From assembly GCA_035545535.1 (NCBI GenBank), contig DASZYF010000127.1, forward strand, positions 1-45,241: DNA of 45,241 nt, given 5' to 3'. The notes below the pieces were generated by a model. That model ran no database searches, was not told where the DNA came from, and was given only the letters and a program-made list of their open reading frames with translations. Source of the DNA: DASZYF01 sp035545535 (lineage in GTDB: Bacteria; Actinomycetota; Actinomycetes; Mycobacteriales; CAJCIY01). Made by a program: the position numbers and the translations under genes. Below, piece after piece: positions 22,623-30,476 of this stretch (position 1 is the first letter of the stretch; every line of letters starts with the position of its first letter).

Positions 22623-23324
22623 ATGGATCAGTACCTGTTCTTCGATGCCAACCACCTCGAGACGGTGCGGACGCTGACGGAGCTCGGTGCCGTCGACTCG
22701 ATGGTCGAGTTCTTCTCCGGGCCGTACGCCGGCGTCGCGGCCTGGCACGACCTCGAGGTGGCCGCGGCGCCGAGCGTCGCCGACCCGGTCTGCGTCGCCA
22801 CGGTGGAGGGCGTCTGCGTCAAGTGGGTGGGCGGCGGAGACAGTCCCGCCTCGAAGTGGATCTTGCCGGACGACTGGTTCCTCTGCTGGCTCCTGATGCA
22901 CCCCAACTACGGATCCGTCGATGACGTCCGCGCCGGTGTCGAGCTCGAGGCGGACGCGCTCGCCACGGGCGGCGGTGTCATCGGGGTGTCGCGGGTCACC
23001 AGCCCGCGGCCCGGTCTCGTCGTCGAGCTGGCGTATGCCGACTTCGACGCGCTGCAGGACCGCGTGACGTCTCTGGTGGACAGCCCGGCGATCGCCGGCG
23101 CGTCGGTGTGCCTCGCGACCGGCGCGGGGAAGCGCGCGCGCCCGGACTTCGAGCAGATGATCGAGCGCCGGCCCGCCCGCGTCGGCGCCGCGGCTTCCGC
23201 CCGGGGCGCCCGTCCCGCAGCGAAGGCGGCCAAGAGCGTCAAGAGCGTCAAGGCCGCCAAGAGCGTCAAGGCGGCCAAGAGCGTCAAGGCCGCCAAGAGC
23301 GCGCCGCGAGCGGGCCGCACGTAG
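22623..23324 (+). CDS. Unknown protein with Lys/Ala-rich C-terminal repeat tail
   Basis: 233 residues. The N-terminal two thirds (MDQYLFFDANHLETVRTL...) has no motif I recognise; it is acidic and Trp-rich in the middle (KWILPDDWFLCWLLMHP). After residue 190 comes a basic low-complexity tail made of AAKSVK repeats, similar in style to histone H1-like or SepH tails, so nucleic-acid or FtsZ-like binding is possible. ATG start with GGGGGAAG about 8 nt upstream. 75 bp after the glucokinase and 21 bp before the cyclase-like gene, so probably co-transcribed with the latter. Confidence 0.75.
   Translation: MDQYLFFDANHLETVRTLTELGAVDSMVEFFSGPYAGVAAWHDLEVAAAPSVADPVCVATVEGVCVKWVGGGDSPASKWILPDDWFLCWLLMHPNYGSVDDVRAGVELEADALATGGGVIGVSRVTSPRPGLVVELAYADFDALQDRVTSLVDSPAIAGASVCLATGAGKRARPDFEQMIERRPARVGAAASARGARPAAKAAKSVKSVKAAKSVKAAKSVKAAKSAPRAGRT
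23222..23305 (+). repeat. 18-bp coding repeat (AAKSVK) in the unknown protein's tail
   Basis: Imperfect tandem copies of GCCAAGAGCGTCAAGG, encoding (A)AKSVK about four times, alternate GCC/GCG at the Ala codons. Confidence 0.8.
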
Positions 23325-23345
23325 CACCGTGCGCGCTGCCCCCCG

Positions 23346-26300
23346 ATGACGTCCGCCCGCGCGCGGGCCGACGTCGCCTGCCCGTCGTGCGGCGCGGCGA
23401 ACGTGCGGGGTGCCGTGCTGTGCGGCCGGTGCGAGGTCTCGCTCGTGCCGGCCGAGCGGCGGCTCGTCACGCTGCTGTTCGCCGATCTCGCCGGCTACAC
23501 GAGCCTCGGCGCCGCGCTCGATCCTGAGGACCTGCACCAGCTGGTCGCGCCGCTCGTCGCCGCGATGCGCCGCCTCGTCGAGGACTACGGCGCGGTCGTC
23601 CCGGGAGTGCAGGGCGACGGGTTCATGGCGGTGTTCGGCGCCCCGCTCGCCCATGAGGACGACCCGCGCCGCGCGGTGCTGGCCGCGGCCGAGCTGCAGC
23701 GCCTCGTCGGCCGCTGGCAGGCCTCGCGGGCCGGGCAGCCCGTGCCCGACGTGCACATCGGCGTCCACGCGGGTGAGGCGTTCGTCGCCCCCGGCCGCGA
23801 CGGGCTCACCGTCACCGGCGACCCGGTCAACGTCGCCAGCCGGCTCTGCGACGAGGCCGCGGGCGGCGAGGTGGTCGTCAGCGATGCGGTCGTCGCCATG
23901 CTGCCGGGCATCGCCGCATGGGACGCGCCGCGCGCCGTCCGGCTGCGCAACCGTCCGGAGCCCGTGGTCGTCCGCAGCCTCGTGTGGCGCGAGCTGTCCT
24001 CGTCGGCCGGGGCCCGCTCGACGCGCGGCGCCGTCGCGCTGGTCGACCGCGACGAGGTCATGGCCGAGCTGGACCGGCTGCTGGTGCCCACGGGCTCGGG
24101 CCGCCTGGCGGTGCTCGTCGGCGAGGCCGGCGTCGGCAAGAGCCGGGTCGCCAACGAGTGGCTCGACCGGCTGTCCGAGCACCTCGTGCTGCGGGGCCAT
24201 GCGCCGGCGTTCGCGTCACCGTCGTGGACCGCCCCCCTGGCCGAGACGTTGTGGCGGCTCGCGCGGGAGCGCACGGGCGACGGGCTGCTGCCTCCGCGCG
24301 CGGCGCTCGACGAGGTGATGCGCCTGTCCGGCCCGCTGAGCGCCGGCATCGCGCGCCGCCTCGGGCGGCTGCTCGGCGTCGAGCCGGACAGCAGCGAGGT
24401 CGACACCGACGACGCGCAGGCCGACGCGTTCACCGTCTGGCTCGAGCGCGTCGCGCAGCGCCGGCGGTTGGTCCTGTTGCTCGAGGACCTGTACTGGGCG
24501 GCGCCGCCGCTGATCGAGCGCCTCCCGCGGCTGGCCGACGCAGCCGGCCCGGGCTCGGTGGTCCTCGCGGCGGCCCGGCCCGAGACGCCGAACATCGCGG
24601 AGCTTGTGCGCATCGACGTGCCCCCGCTCGACGACGCCGACCAGCACGCGCTCGTGGAGCGCCTGCTGCCCGGTTGTCCGGCCGCCGTCGCCGAGCTGCT
24701 CGTCGGGCGGTCCGGCGGCAACCCGTTCTTCGCCGAGGAGGTCGCGCAGCTGCTCGTGGACGACCGGACGATCACGGTCGACGAGAGTGGGGTGCGCGTC
24801 GCGGACCCGGATCGCCTCACGGCGGTGCCGACCACCATGCGGCTGTTCGTCACCGCCCGGCTCGACCTGCTGTCGCCGGCGACCCGTCGGGTGATGGGCG
24901 CCGCGGCGGTCGCGGGTGACGCGCTCGAGCCGGCCGTCCTCGCGGTGCTGTGCAGCGACCTCGACGTCTCCGCGGCGCTCGACGAGCTCGTCGCGCGGGG
25001 GCTCCTCCGGCATCGCGCCGCCCGCACCGCCGCCGAGGCCCGTCGCGGTGGCCGCCTCGCGTTCCGGCATGCCCTCGTCCGCGACGTCGCCTACGACGGC
25101 CTGTCCCGTGCCGAACGTCGCGAGCTGCACGACCGGGCCGCGCGGTGGTACGCCGAGCTCGACGTCCAGACGTTGGATGCCGTCGTGGCCCGGGCGGTGC
25201 ACGCCGAGTCGGCGCTCGCGCTCGCCGGTCCCGGTGACGCGCGGTACGTGCGGCCCGCGCTCGTCGCGCTCGAGCGGTGGGCCCGGGCGGTCGAGGAGGA
25301 GCAACCGACGACGGCCCACGAGGTCGCGCTCCGCGGCCTGACGCTCGCCGAGGCCGACGACGACCTGCAGGCGGCGGCCCGGCTCGCACTGCTCGCGGGC
25401 AACGTGGCGCTGGCGCTCGGCAACGAGCACGAAGCGTCGGAGCTCGCGGAGCGGGCGATCCGGGTGACCGCCGATCCCCTCGTGAGCGCGGAAGCGCTCC
25501 TCCTCGGCGGTCGCGCCCTGTCCTACCAGTGGCACAGCGCCGAGGCGGTCGACGTGCTCGACGCTGCGGTCGCCGCGTTCGAGCGCGCGGGATCGTCAGC
25601 CGGAGTGGCCCGCGCGCAGGCCGAGCAGGCCCGCGCGGTGAGCGCCGGCATCGTGCCGATGCTCGACGGGTTCGAACGGGCCGCTGGGCACGCGGACGGG
25701 GTCGACCGGCCTCTGTTCGCCCAGCTCGCCCGCGAGGCCGCGTACCTCGCGGCGGCGGTCGGTGGCGAGCGCTACACGCGGTGGATCGAGCGGGCGCGCG
25801 GCTCGCTCGCGCACGACGACGTCGTCGGCACGGCCTGGGTCGACCTCACCCGGGCGCTGCACGCCTTCTACGACAGCGACCTGCCCGCCTGCCTCGACCT
25901 CGCTCGGAGCGCCCGCGGGGCCGTCGAGCAGCTGGGACTCATCCAGGTCCACCTCCCCGCGGCCCACCTCGAGATCGAGGCGCTCAGCCGGGTCGGCCGG
26001 CTCGCGGACGCCGTCGCCCTGCTCGAGCAGACCATGGCGGTCGCGCGCAACCGGCCGCCCCGGACGGTGTTCTTCACCGAGCTGAGTGCGGTGTTCGCCT
26101 CTGTGCGCTCCGGTGCGGTCACCGACAGAACCGCGCGCACCACCTCCCTCGACCTCCCGCCGTCCCAGCTCGAGGCGGAGGACCCGCTGTACGTCGCCCG
26201 CACCGACGCACGGATCGCGCTCGACCGGGGGGACTTTGCCGGTGCGATCTCTCACGCGGCCCGGGCGAGCGTCGGGATGACCGCACTCGACCAGCCCATG

Positions 26301-26735
26301 GCCGCACTCGAGTCACGCCTCGTCGCGCTGTTCGCCCAGGTCGCCCGGCTCGACGTGAGCGCCGACCTGCGCGCTCTTCCGGACGACGCCGAACGGCTCG
26401 GAGCTCACGTCACCGCCGGTCTCGCCCGCCGCCTGCTCGTGCAGGACGCGCTGCTGTCGGGTTCGGCGGCCGCGGTGCCCGACGAGCCCGCGCTGGACCT
26501 CGTCGAGGCGCGGGCGCTCGATCACGAGAACCGTGCGCTGGCGGCCGGCGGAGACGCGGACGCGTTCGCCGCCGCCGCCAGGGAGTGGGAGGTGCTGGGG
26601 CACACGGCCTTCCACGCCCGGGCTCTGACCTGGGCCGGAGACGAGGAGCGCGCCGCCGCGGTGCTCGAGGCGCTGCAGTCGCCGCCCGGGTTGATCGAGG
26701 AGTGGCGGGCTCAGCTCGCCGCCGTGCGGCGGTAG
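23346..26735 (+). CDS. Zinc ribbon - class III nucleotidyl cyclase-like - AAA/STAND ATPase - TPR-like signalling protein
   Basis: 1129 residues. N-terminal zinc ribbon C12/C15/C26/C29. Class III cyclase homology domain (about 37-200) with metal Asp D47 (FADLAGYTS) and D91 (GDGFMAVFG), D159 and N162/R166 in GDPVNVASRL. The Lys normally four residues before the second metal Asp is Gly87, so cyclase activity is doubtful. P-loop GEAGVGKS (259-266) and LLLEDLYWAAPP Walker B-like stretch follow, then a helical TPR-like C-terminus to 1129. Comparable proteins are large cytosolic sensors in actinobacteria. ATG start 21 bp after the previous gene. The 3' end overlaps the convergent TIGR00300 gene by 25 bp. 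Confidence 0.9.
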   Translation: MTSARARADVACPSCGAANVRGAVLCGRCEVSLVPAERRLVTLLFADLAGYTSLGAALDPEDLHQLVAPLVAAMRRLVEDYGAVVPGVQGDGFMAVFGAPLAHEDDPRRAVLAAAELQRLVGRWQASRAGQPVPDVHIGVHAGEAFVAPGRDGLTVTGDPVNVASRLCDEAAGGEVVVSDAVVAMLPGIAAWDAPRAVRLRNRPEPVVVRSLVWRELSSSAGARSTRGAVALVDRDEVMAELDRLLVPTGSGRLAVLVGEAGVGKSRVANEWLDRLSEHLVLRGHAPAFASPSWTAPLAETLWRLARERTGDGLLPPRAALDEVMRLSGPLSAGIARRLGRLLGVEPDSSEVDTDDAQADAFTVWLERVAQRRRLVLLLEDLYWAAPPLIERLPRLADAAGPGSVVLAAARPETPNIAELVRIDVPPLDDADQHALVERLLPGCPAAVAELLVGRSGGNPFFAEEVAQLLVDDRTITVDESGVRVADPDRLTAVPTTMRLFVTARLDLLSPATRRVMGAAAVAGDALEPAVLAVLCSDLDVSAALDELVARGLLRHRAARTAAEARRGGRLAFRHALVRDVAYDGLSRAERRELHDRAARWYAELDVQTLDAVVARAVHAESALALAGPGDARYVRPALVALERWARAVEEEQPTTAHEVALRGLTLAEADDDLQAAARLALLAGNVALALGNEHEASELAERAIRVTADPLVSAEALLLGGRALSYQWHSAEAVDVLDAAVAAFERAGSSAGVARAQAEQARAVSAGIVPMLDGFERAAGHADGVDRPLFAQLAREAAYLAAAVGGERYTRWIERARGSLAHDDVVGTAWVDLTRALHAFYDSDLPACLDLARSARGAVEQLGLIQVHLPAAHLEIEALSRVGRLADAVALLEQTMAVARNRPPRTVFFTELSAVFASVRSGAVTDRTARTTSLDLPPSQLEAEDPLYVARTDARIALDRGDFAGAISHAARASVGMTALDQPMAALESRLVALFAQVARLDVSADLRALPDDAERLGAHVTAGLARRLLVQDALLSGSAAAVPDEPALDLVEARALDHENRALAAGGDADAFAAAAREWEVLGHTAFHARALTWAGDEERAAAVLEALQSPPGLIEEWRAQLAAVRR

Positions 26736-27955
26736 TCGGGGACGAGCTCGGTCGCGAGCTGCTCGAGGAAGAGCCCGATGTCGGTGACCACGCCGATCGC
26801 CTGCGCCGATCCGCGGTCGGCGAGCTTCGTCACCGTCGCCGGGTTGATGTCCACCGACACGAGCGGCACCGACGCCGGGAGGATGTTGCCGGTGGCGATC
26901 GAGTGCAGCATCGTCGCGACCATGATGGCGAAGCCGACGCGGGGGAGCTGCGCGCGCATCGCGCGCTGGCCCTCGATGACGTCGGTGATGACGTCGGGCA
27001 GCGGGCCGTCGTCCCGGACGGAGCCGACGAGCACGTAGGGCTTGCGGGCCTGCACCATCGCGTGCATCACGCCGCTCGTCAGCACGCCCTGCTCGACCGC
27101 GGCCGCGATGGACCCGCAGCCGCGGATCTTGTTGATGGCGCGGATGTGGTGCTCGTGCCCGTGGTCCACGCCGCGGCCGGCGGACAGGTCGACGCCGAGG
27201 GAGGTTCCGAACAGCGCCGACTCGATGTCGTGCGTCGCGAGCGCGTTGCCGGCGAACAGCACGTCGACGAACCCGGCCCGCACCAACGCGACCATCGCCG
27301 GCGCGGCGCCCGTGTGCACGACCGCCGGTCCCGCCACCCAGAGGATGCGCTGCCCGGCGGACTTCACCTCGCGCAGCTGCTCGGCGAGCTGACGCACCAC
27401 CAGCGCCTGCGGCTTCTCGCTCGAGACGGCCGAGCTCATGAAGCCCCACTCGCCGTTCTTGCGGTGCTCCGAGACCGGGAGCACGACGCGCACGCCCTGC
27501 GCCGTGCACACCACGTCCATGCCGGCCTTCACGTCGCTCACCGGGATCGTGCGGATGCGGCCCTCCTTCGCCACGAGCCCGCAGTCCATCTCCGGCTGCT
27601 CCACCGGCACCCACTCGCCACCGAGGTGCACCACCGTCTCGAGGTTCGTCGTCGAGTAGAAGTCGTCGGGGAACACGCCGTCGCGCTCGCAGGTGCGGAG
27701 CACCGCCTCGCCGGGGTCGACGAGGTTCACGCCGTGCACGTGCACGCGGTTGAGCACCCGCTGCAGCAGGGCGGCGTCGTCCGCGCCCACGGTGATGACC
27801 GCGTGGCTCTCGTCGTCGTGGTTGCGGCCGAGGTCGAGCCGGTCGACGACGTAGTCGCCGCCGTACTCGAGCACGTCGTCGAGCACGTGCGCGAGCACGC
27901 CGGTGTCCATCAGGTGCCCGGTGATCTCGACCGTCTCGCGAAACCGTGCGTCCAC
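26711..27955 (-). CDS. TIGR00300 / LOR-SDH domain protein, putative ornithine cyclodeaminase
   Basis: 414 residues. N-terminal FRETVEITGHLMDTGVLAHVLDDV and C-terminal Rossmann-type part (AGPAVVHTGAAPAMV, FAGNALATHDIESAL, INKIRGCGSI, VDINPATVTKLADRG) identify the family related to the C-terminal half of AgrE/ArgZ and to archaeal ornithine cyclodeaminase. It probably converts ornithine to proline and ammonia with NAD. Start GTG 27955 preferred because AGGA lies 7 nt upstream and the upstream ATG at 28018 would overlap the neighbouring gene; the latter remains possible. Overlaps the cyclase gene end by 25 bp. Confidence 0.85.
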   Translation of the reverse strand: MDARFRETVEITGHLMDTGVLAHVLDDVLEYGGDYVVDRLDLGRNHDDESHAVITVGADDAALLQRVLNRVHVHGVNLVDPGEAVLRTCERDGVFPDDFYSTTNLETVVHLGGEWVPVEQPEMDCGLVAKEGRIRTIPVSDVKAGMDVVCTAQGVRVVLPVSEHRKNGEWGFMSSAVSSEKPQALVVRQLAEQLREVKSAGQRILWVAGPAVVHTGAAPAMVALVRAGFVDVLFAGNALATHDIESALFGTSLGVDLSAGRGVDHGHEHHIRAINKIRGCGSIAAAVEQGVLTSGVMHAMVQARKPYVLVGSVRDDGPLPDVITDVIEGQRAMRAQLPRVGFAIMVATMLHSIATGNILPASVPLVSVDINPATVTKLADRGSAQAIGVVTDIGLFLEQLATELVPDYRRTAAS

Positions 27956-27980
27956 GCGACGATCCTGCCCGAGCAGCGGG

Positions 27981-28766
27981 TCAGACGACGGCGCCGTCGT
28001 CCCAGTCGTCGTCACCATCGCCCGCGCGGTCGCGCATCCGGGCCACGAGCACGCCGGCGCCGACCAGGATCATCACGACGGCGAGGACCTGCTTGCCGCC
28101 CGACGGGTCCGACGTCAGGGCCTGCCACACGAGCAGCAGCACGCCGCCGAGGATCGACACCATCGCCGCGAACGTCGCCTTCTGCGGCCGCGGGACCGGG
28201 GGAGGCGGGGGCGGCTCGTAGTGCTCCTCCACGACGTCCGGCCCGACGTCGCTGCCCATCTGCGCCCACTTGCCGTCACCGAGCAGGCGATCGACCGGGT
28301 CGTCATCGTCGTCATCGCCACGGTCGTCGGACGAGGAGGGCCGGGGGTCGAAGATCGCGTGCTCGCGCGGCGCGGTCGGCTCGCCACGGGGGTCGGTCTC
28401 CTCCGACACCGACCAGCGCGCGACGGGGTCGGTCTGCTCGGGGGCGTCCCAGCCCGCGACGATCGCCGCGAAGATCGCGTCGGTGTCCACCGGCCCGCCG
28501 GACTCCGCGGCGGGCGGTTCGTGCAGGCTGAGGACGCGTTCGGCCTCGACCCGCCGGGCGGCGTCGACGTGCAGGCGGTCGACCGGCCGTCCGGGCAGCC
28601 GCACGTCGAGGTACGGGCCCGGCGTGCCCGTGGCGGGGCTGACGTAGGCGGCGATGCCCTCGCGGGCCAGCGCCGCGAGCACCGCCTGCGCCACCCGCGG
28701 GTCGATCTCGCCGAGCGGCACCCACGCGGTCGCGGTCAGCCCGTTGGTGCGGCGGTTCTCCGTCAT
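27981..28766 (-). CDS. Acidic protein with C-terminal membrane helices (conserved actinobacterial type)
   Basis: 261 residues. N-terminal domain WVPLGEIDPRVAQAVLAALAREGIAAYV resembles short signal-transducing (DUF2007-like) domains; it is followed by a disordered acidic region with a run of Asp (about 150-156), PPPPPP, and two transmembrane helices (about 195-214 and 224-242). No enzyme motif. ATG start. Same strand and 25 bp upstream of the TIGR00300 gene and 21 bp after the hydrolase gene, so the three genes may form an operon. Function unknown. Confidence 0.75.
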   Translation of the reverse strand: MTENRRTNGLTATAWVPLGEIDPRVAQAVLAALAREGIAAYVSPATGTPGPYLDVRLPGRPVDRLHVDAARRVEAERVLSLHEPPAAESGGPVDTDAIFAAIVAGWDAPEQTDPVARWSVSEETDPRGEPTAPREHAIFDPRPSSSDDRGDDDDDDPVDRLLGDGKWAQMGSDVGPDVVEEHYEPPPPPPVPRPQKATFAAMVSILGGVLLLVWQALTSDPSGGKQVLAVVMILVGAGVLVARMRDRAGDGDDDWDDGAVV

Positions 28767-28787
28767 GTGCAGCCCCCGCGGTGAGCC

Positions 28788-29558
28788 CTAGGAGGCCGCG
28801 GGGGTGAGGGAGCGGACGAAGTCGAGCGAGCCGGAAAGGATCTCCGGGAGGTCGTTGTCGAGGGTGGCCACGTGGTAGCTCTCGGCCAGCTCGACCTCGG
28901 TGTAGCGACCCGTGGGGCCCAGCTCGGCGGCGAGCAGGGCCGAGGTCGAGGGGTCGACGACGTGGTCCTCACGCGAGTGGAACGACAGGACCGGGCACCG
29001 GATGAGCCCGAGGTTCGCCCGGACCTCCTTCTGCATCTCCGCGAGCGAGGCGACGGCCTTGAGCGGGGTGCGCGGGTAGGCGAGCTCGGTGACGCCGGGC
29101 TTCTTGATGTCGCTGCCGACGCCCGGCAGCGAGGGGACGATCCGCTTGAGGACCGGTAGCAGGAGCAAGCGCTTGTCCCGGGATGCGAGGAAGGCGTTGA
29201 CGGTGACGATGCCCGCGATGGTGTCGGCGTGCTGCTCGGCCAGGCGGAAGGCCAGGGTGCCGCCCATCGAGAGGCCGACCGCGAACACGGTGTCGCAGCG
29301 CCCCTGGAGCTCGGTGTAGGCGCGGTCGACCTCGCCGTACCAGTCCGGCCAGCGCGTGGCCTGCAGCTCCTGCCAGGTGGTGCCGTGGCCGGGGAGCCGG
29401 GGCAGCCGCACCGTGTAGCCGGCGGCCGCGAGGCCCTCGGCCCAGGGCCGCATGCTCTGCGGGCATCCGGTGAAGCCGTGGCAGACCACGACGCCGACGC
29501 GACCGTTCGCACCGTCTCCGTCCGCGGAGTACGGCTCAGCACCGGCGAGGACCCCCAC
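28788..29558 (-). CDS. Alpha/beta hydrolase, carboxylesterase/monoacylglycerol lipase-like
   Basis: 256 residues. Oxyanion CHGFTG (about 26-31), nucleophile elbow GLSMGG (Ser about 97), acid SREDHVVDP and base His in ESYHVATLD complete the triad. Close in pattern to Est30-like carboxylesterases and to the hydrolase next to PlsC in Streptomyces (from memory). Probably cytosolic; no signal peptide. GTG start, CACGAT box 7 nt upstream fits leaderless use. Divergent from plsC; the pairing suggests glycerolipid turnover. Confidence 0.9.
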   Translation of the reverse strand: MGVLAGAEPYSADGDGANGRVGVVVCHGFTGCPQSMRPWAEGLAAAGYTVRLPRLPGHGTTWQELQATRWPDWYGEVDRAYTELQGRCDTVFAVGLSMGGTLAFRLAEQHADTIAGIVTVNAFLASRDKRLLLLPVLKRIVPSLPGVGSDIKKPGVTELAYPRTPLKAVASLAEMQKEVRANLGLIRCPVLSFHSREDHVVDPSTSALLAAELGPTGRYTEVELAESYHVATLDNDLPEILSGSLDFVRSLTPAAS

Positions 29559-29645
29559 AGCCCCATCGTGGCACGGGCGCCCGGGACCCGATCCGGCGCC
29601 GGCGGAAGTTCACACCGCGTTATCGGTGGCGTCGGGCACTCATGC

Positions 29646-29674
29646 TCGACACCGCTCGTCCTGATCTCTAGGGT
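29646..29674 (+). promoter_or_regulatory. Sigma70-type promoter of plsC
   Basis: TCGACA (29646-29651), 17-nt spacer, TAGGGT (29669-29674). Predicted start near 29681, giving a leader of about 43 nt. This is the best-matched -35/-10 pair in the window. Confidence 0.6.
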
Positions 29675-29723
29675 CGGAGGCTCCGTTTGGGGTGCCAGCA
29701 GGGCCGGAGATCGGGGTAGTGCG

Positions 29724-30473
29724 GTGCTGTACTGGGTGATCAAGGCGATCTTGACTCCCTTGCTGCGCCCGATGTTCCGCCCGTGGGTCGAGGGTGCGGA
29801 GAACGTCCCCGCGGACGGACCGGTCATCTTCGCCAGCAACCACCTGTCCTGGATGGACTGGATCTTCATGCCGCTGATGGTCAAGCGGCGGGTCTACTTC
29901 CTCGCGAAGAGCGACTACTTCACGGAGAAGGGCCTCAAGGGGCGGCTCAAGAAGGCGTTCTTCGCCGGCACCGGCCAGGTCCCCATCGACCGCAGCGGCG
30001 GCGAGGCGAGCGAGGACGCGCTCAACACCGGTGTCCGGATCCTGCGCGAGGGCAAGATCCTCGGCATCTACCCCGAGGGCACCCGCTCGCCCGACGGCCG
30101 CCTCTACCGGGGCAAGACCGGTCCCGCCCGCATGGCGCTCGAGGCCAACGCCGTCGTGGTGCCGGTCGCGATGATCGGCCTGTTCGAGCTCTGCCCGCCC
30201 GGCCGCACGCTGCCGAAGCTCGGCCGGGTCGGCGTCCGCTTCGGCGAGCCGCTCGACTTCTCGCGCTACGCCGGGATGCAGCGCGACCGCTTCGTGCTGC
30301 GGTCGATGACCGACGAGATCATGTACGAGATCATGCAGCTGTCCGGCCAGGAGTACGTCGACACCTACGCGTCGCGCAGCGGCAAGGGCAAGTCGACCGG
30401 CGCCGCCGCGGACGGTCGCGTCGTGGACGTGCGCGAGATCGCCGACCGTGCGGGCGAGCGCGCGGCCAGCTGA
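29724..30473 (+). CDS. plsC: 1-acyl-sn-glycerol-3-phosphate acyltransferase (PlsC-like)
   Basis: 249 residues. Acyltransferase motif I NHLSWMD (about 44-50) with catalytic His and Asp, motif III YPEGTRSPDG (about 115-124), and motif IV VPVAMIG. Transfers an acyl group to lysophosphatidic acid at the inner membrane. Corresponds to Rv2182c in the mycobacterial order. GTG start 29724; GTG 29736 is an alternative. Ends only 3 bp from the convergent glpK stop. Confidence 0.92.
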   Translation: MLYWVIKAILTPLLRPMFRPWVEGAENVPADGPVIFASNHLSWMDWIFMPLMVKRRVYFLAKSDYFTEKGLKGRLKKAFFAGTGQVPIDRSGGEASEDALNTGVRILREGKILGIYPEGTRSPDGRLYRGKTGPARMALEANAVVVPVAMIGLFELCPPGRTLPKLGRVGVRFGEPLDFSRYAGMQRDRFVLRSMTDEIMYEIMQLSGQEYVDTYASRSGKGKSTGAAADGRVVDVREIADRAGERAAS

Positions 30474-30476
30474 GCG

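Noticed and set aside
22176..24200. 674-codon minus-strand frame over glucokinase, unknown gene and cyclase
   Set aside because: Shadow of three plus-strand genes; no motif.
25660..25690. GGGTTCGAAC stretch resembling a tRNA T-loop
   Set aside because: Lies inside the cyclase/TPR coding frame; no acceptor, D or anticodon stems around it.
25277..28531. 1084-codon plus-strand frame across the cyclase end and two minus-strand genes
   Set aside because: Arg/Gly/Pro-rich, crosses gene boundaries, overlaps three genes with recognisable families.
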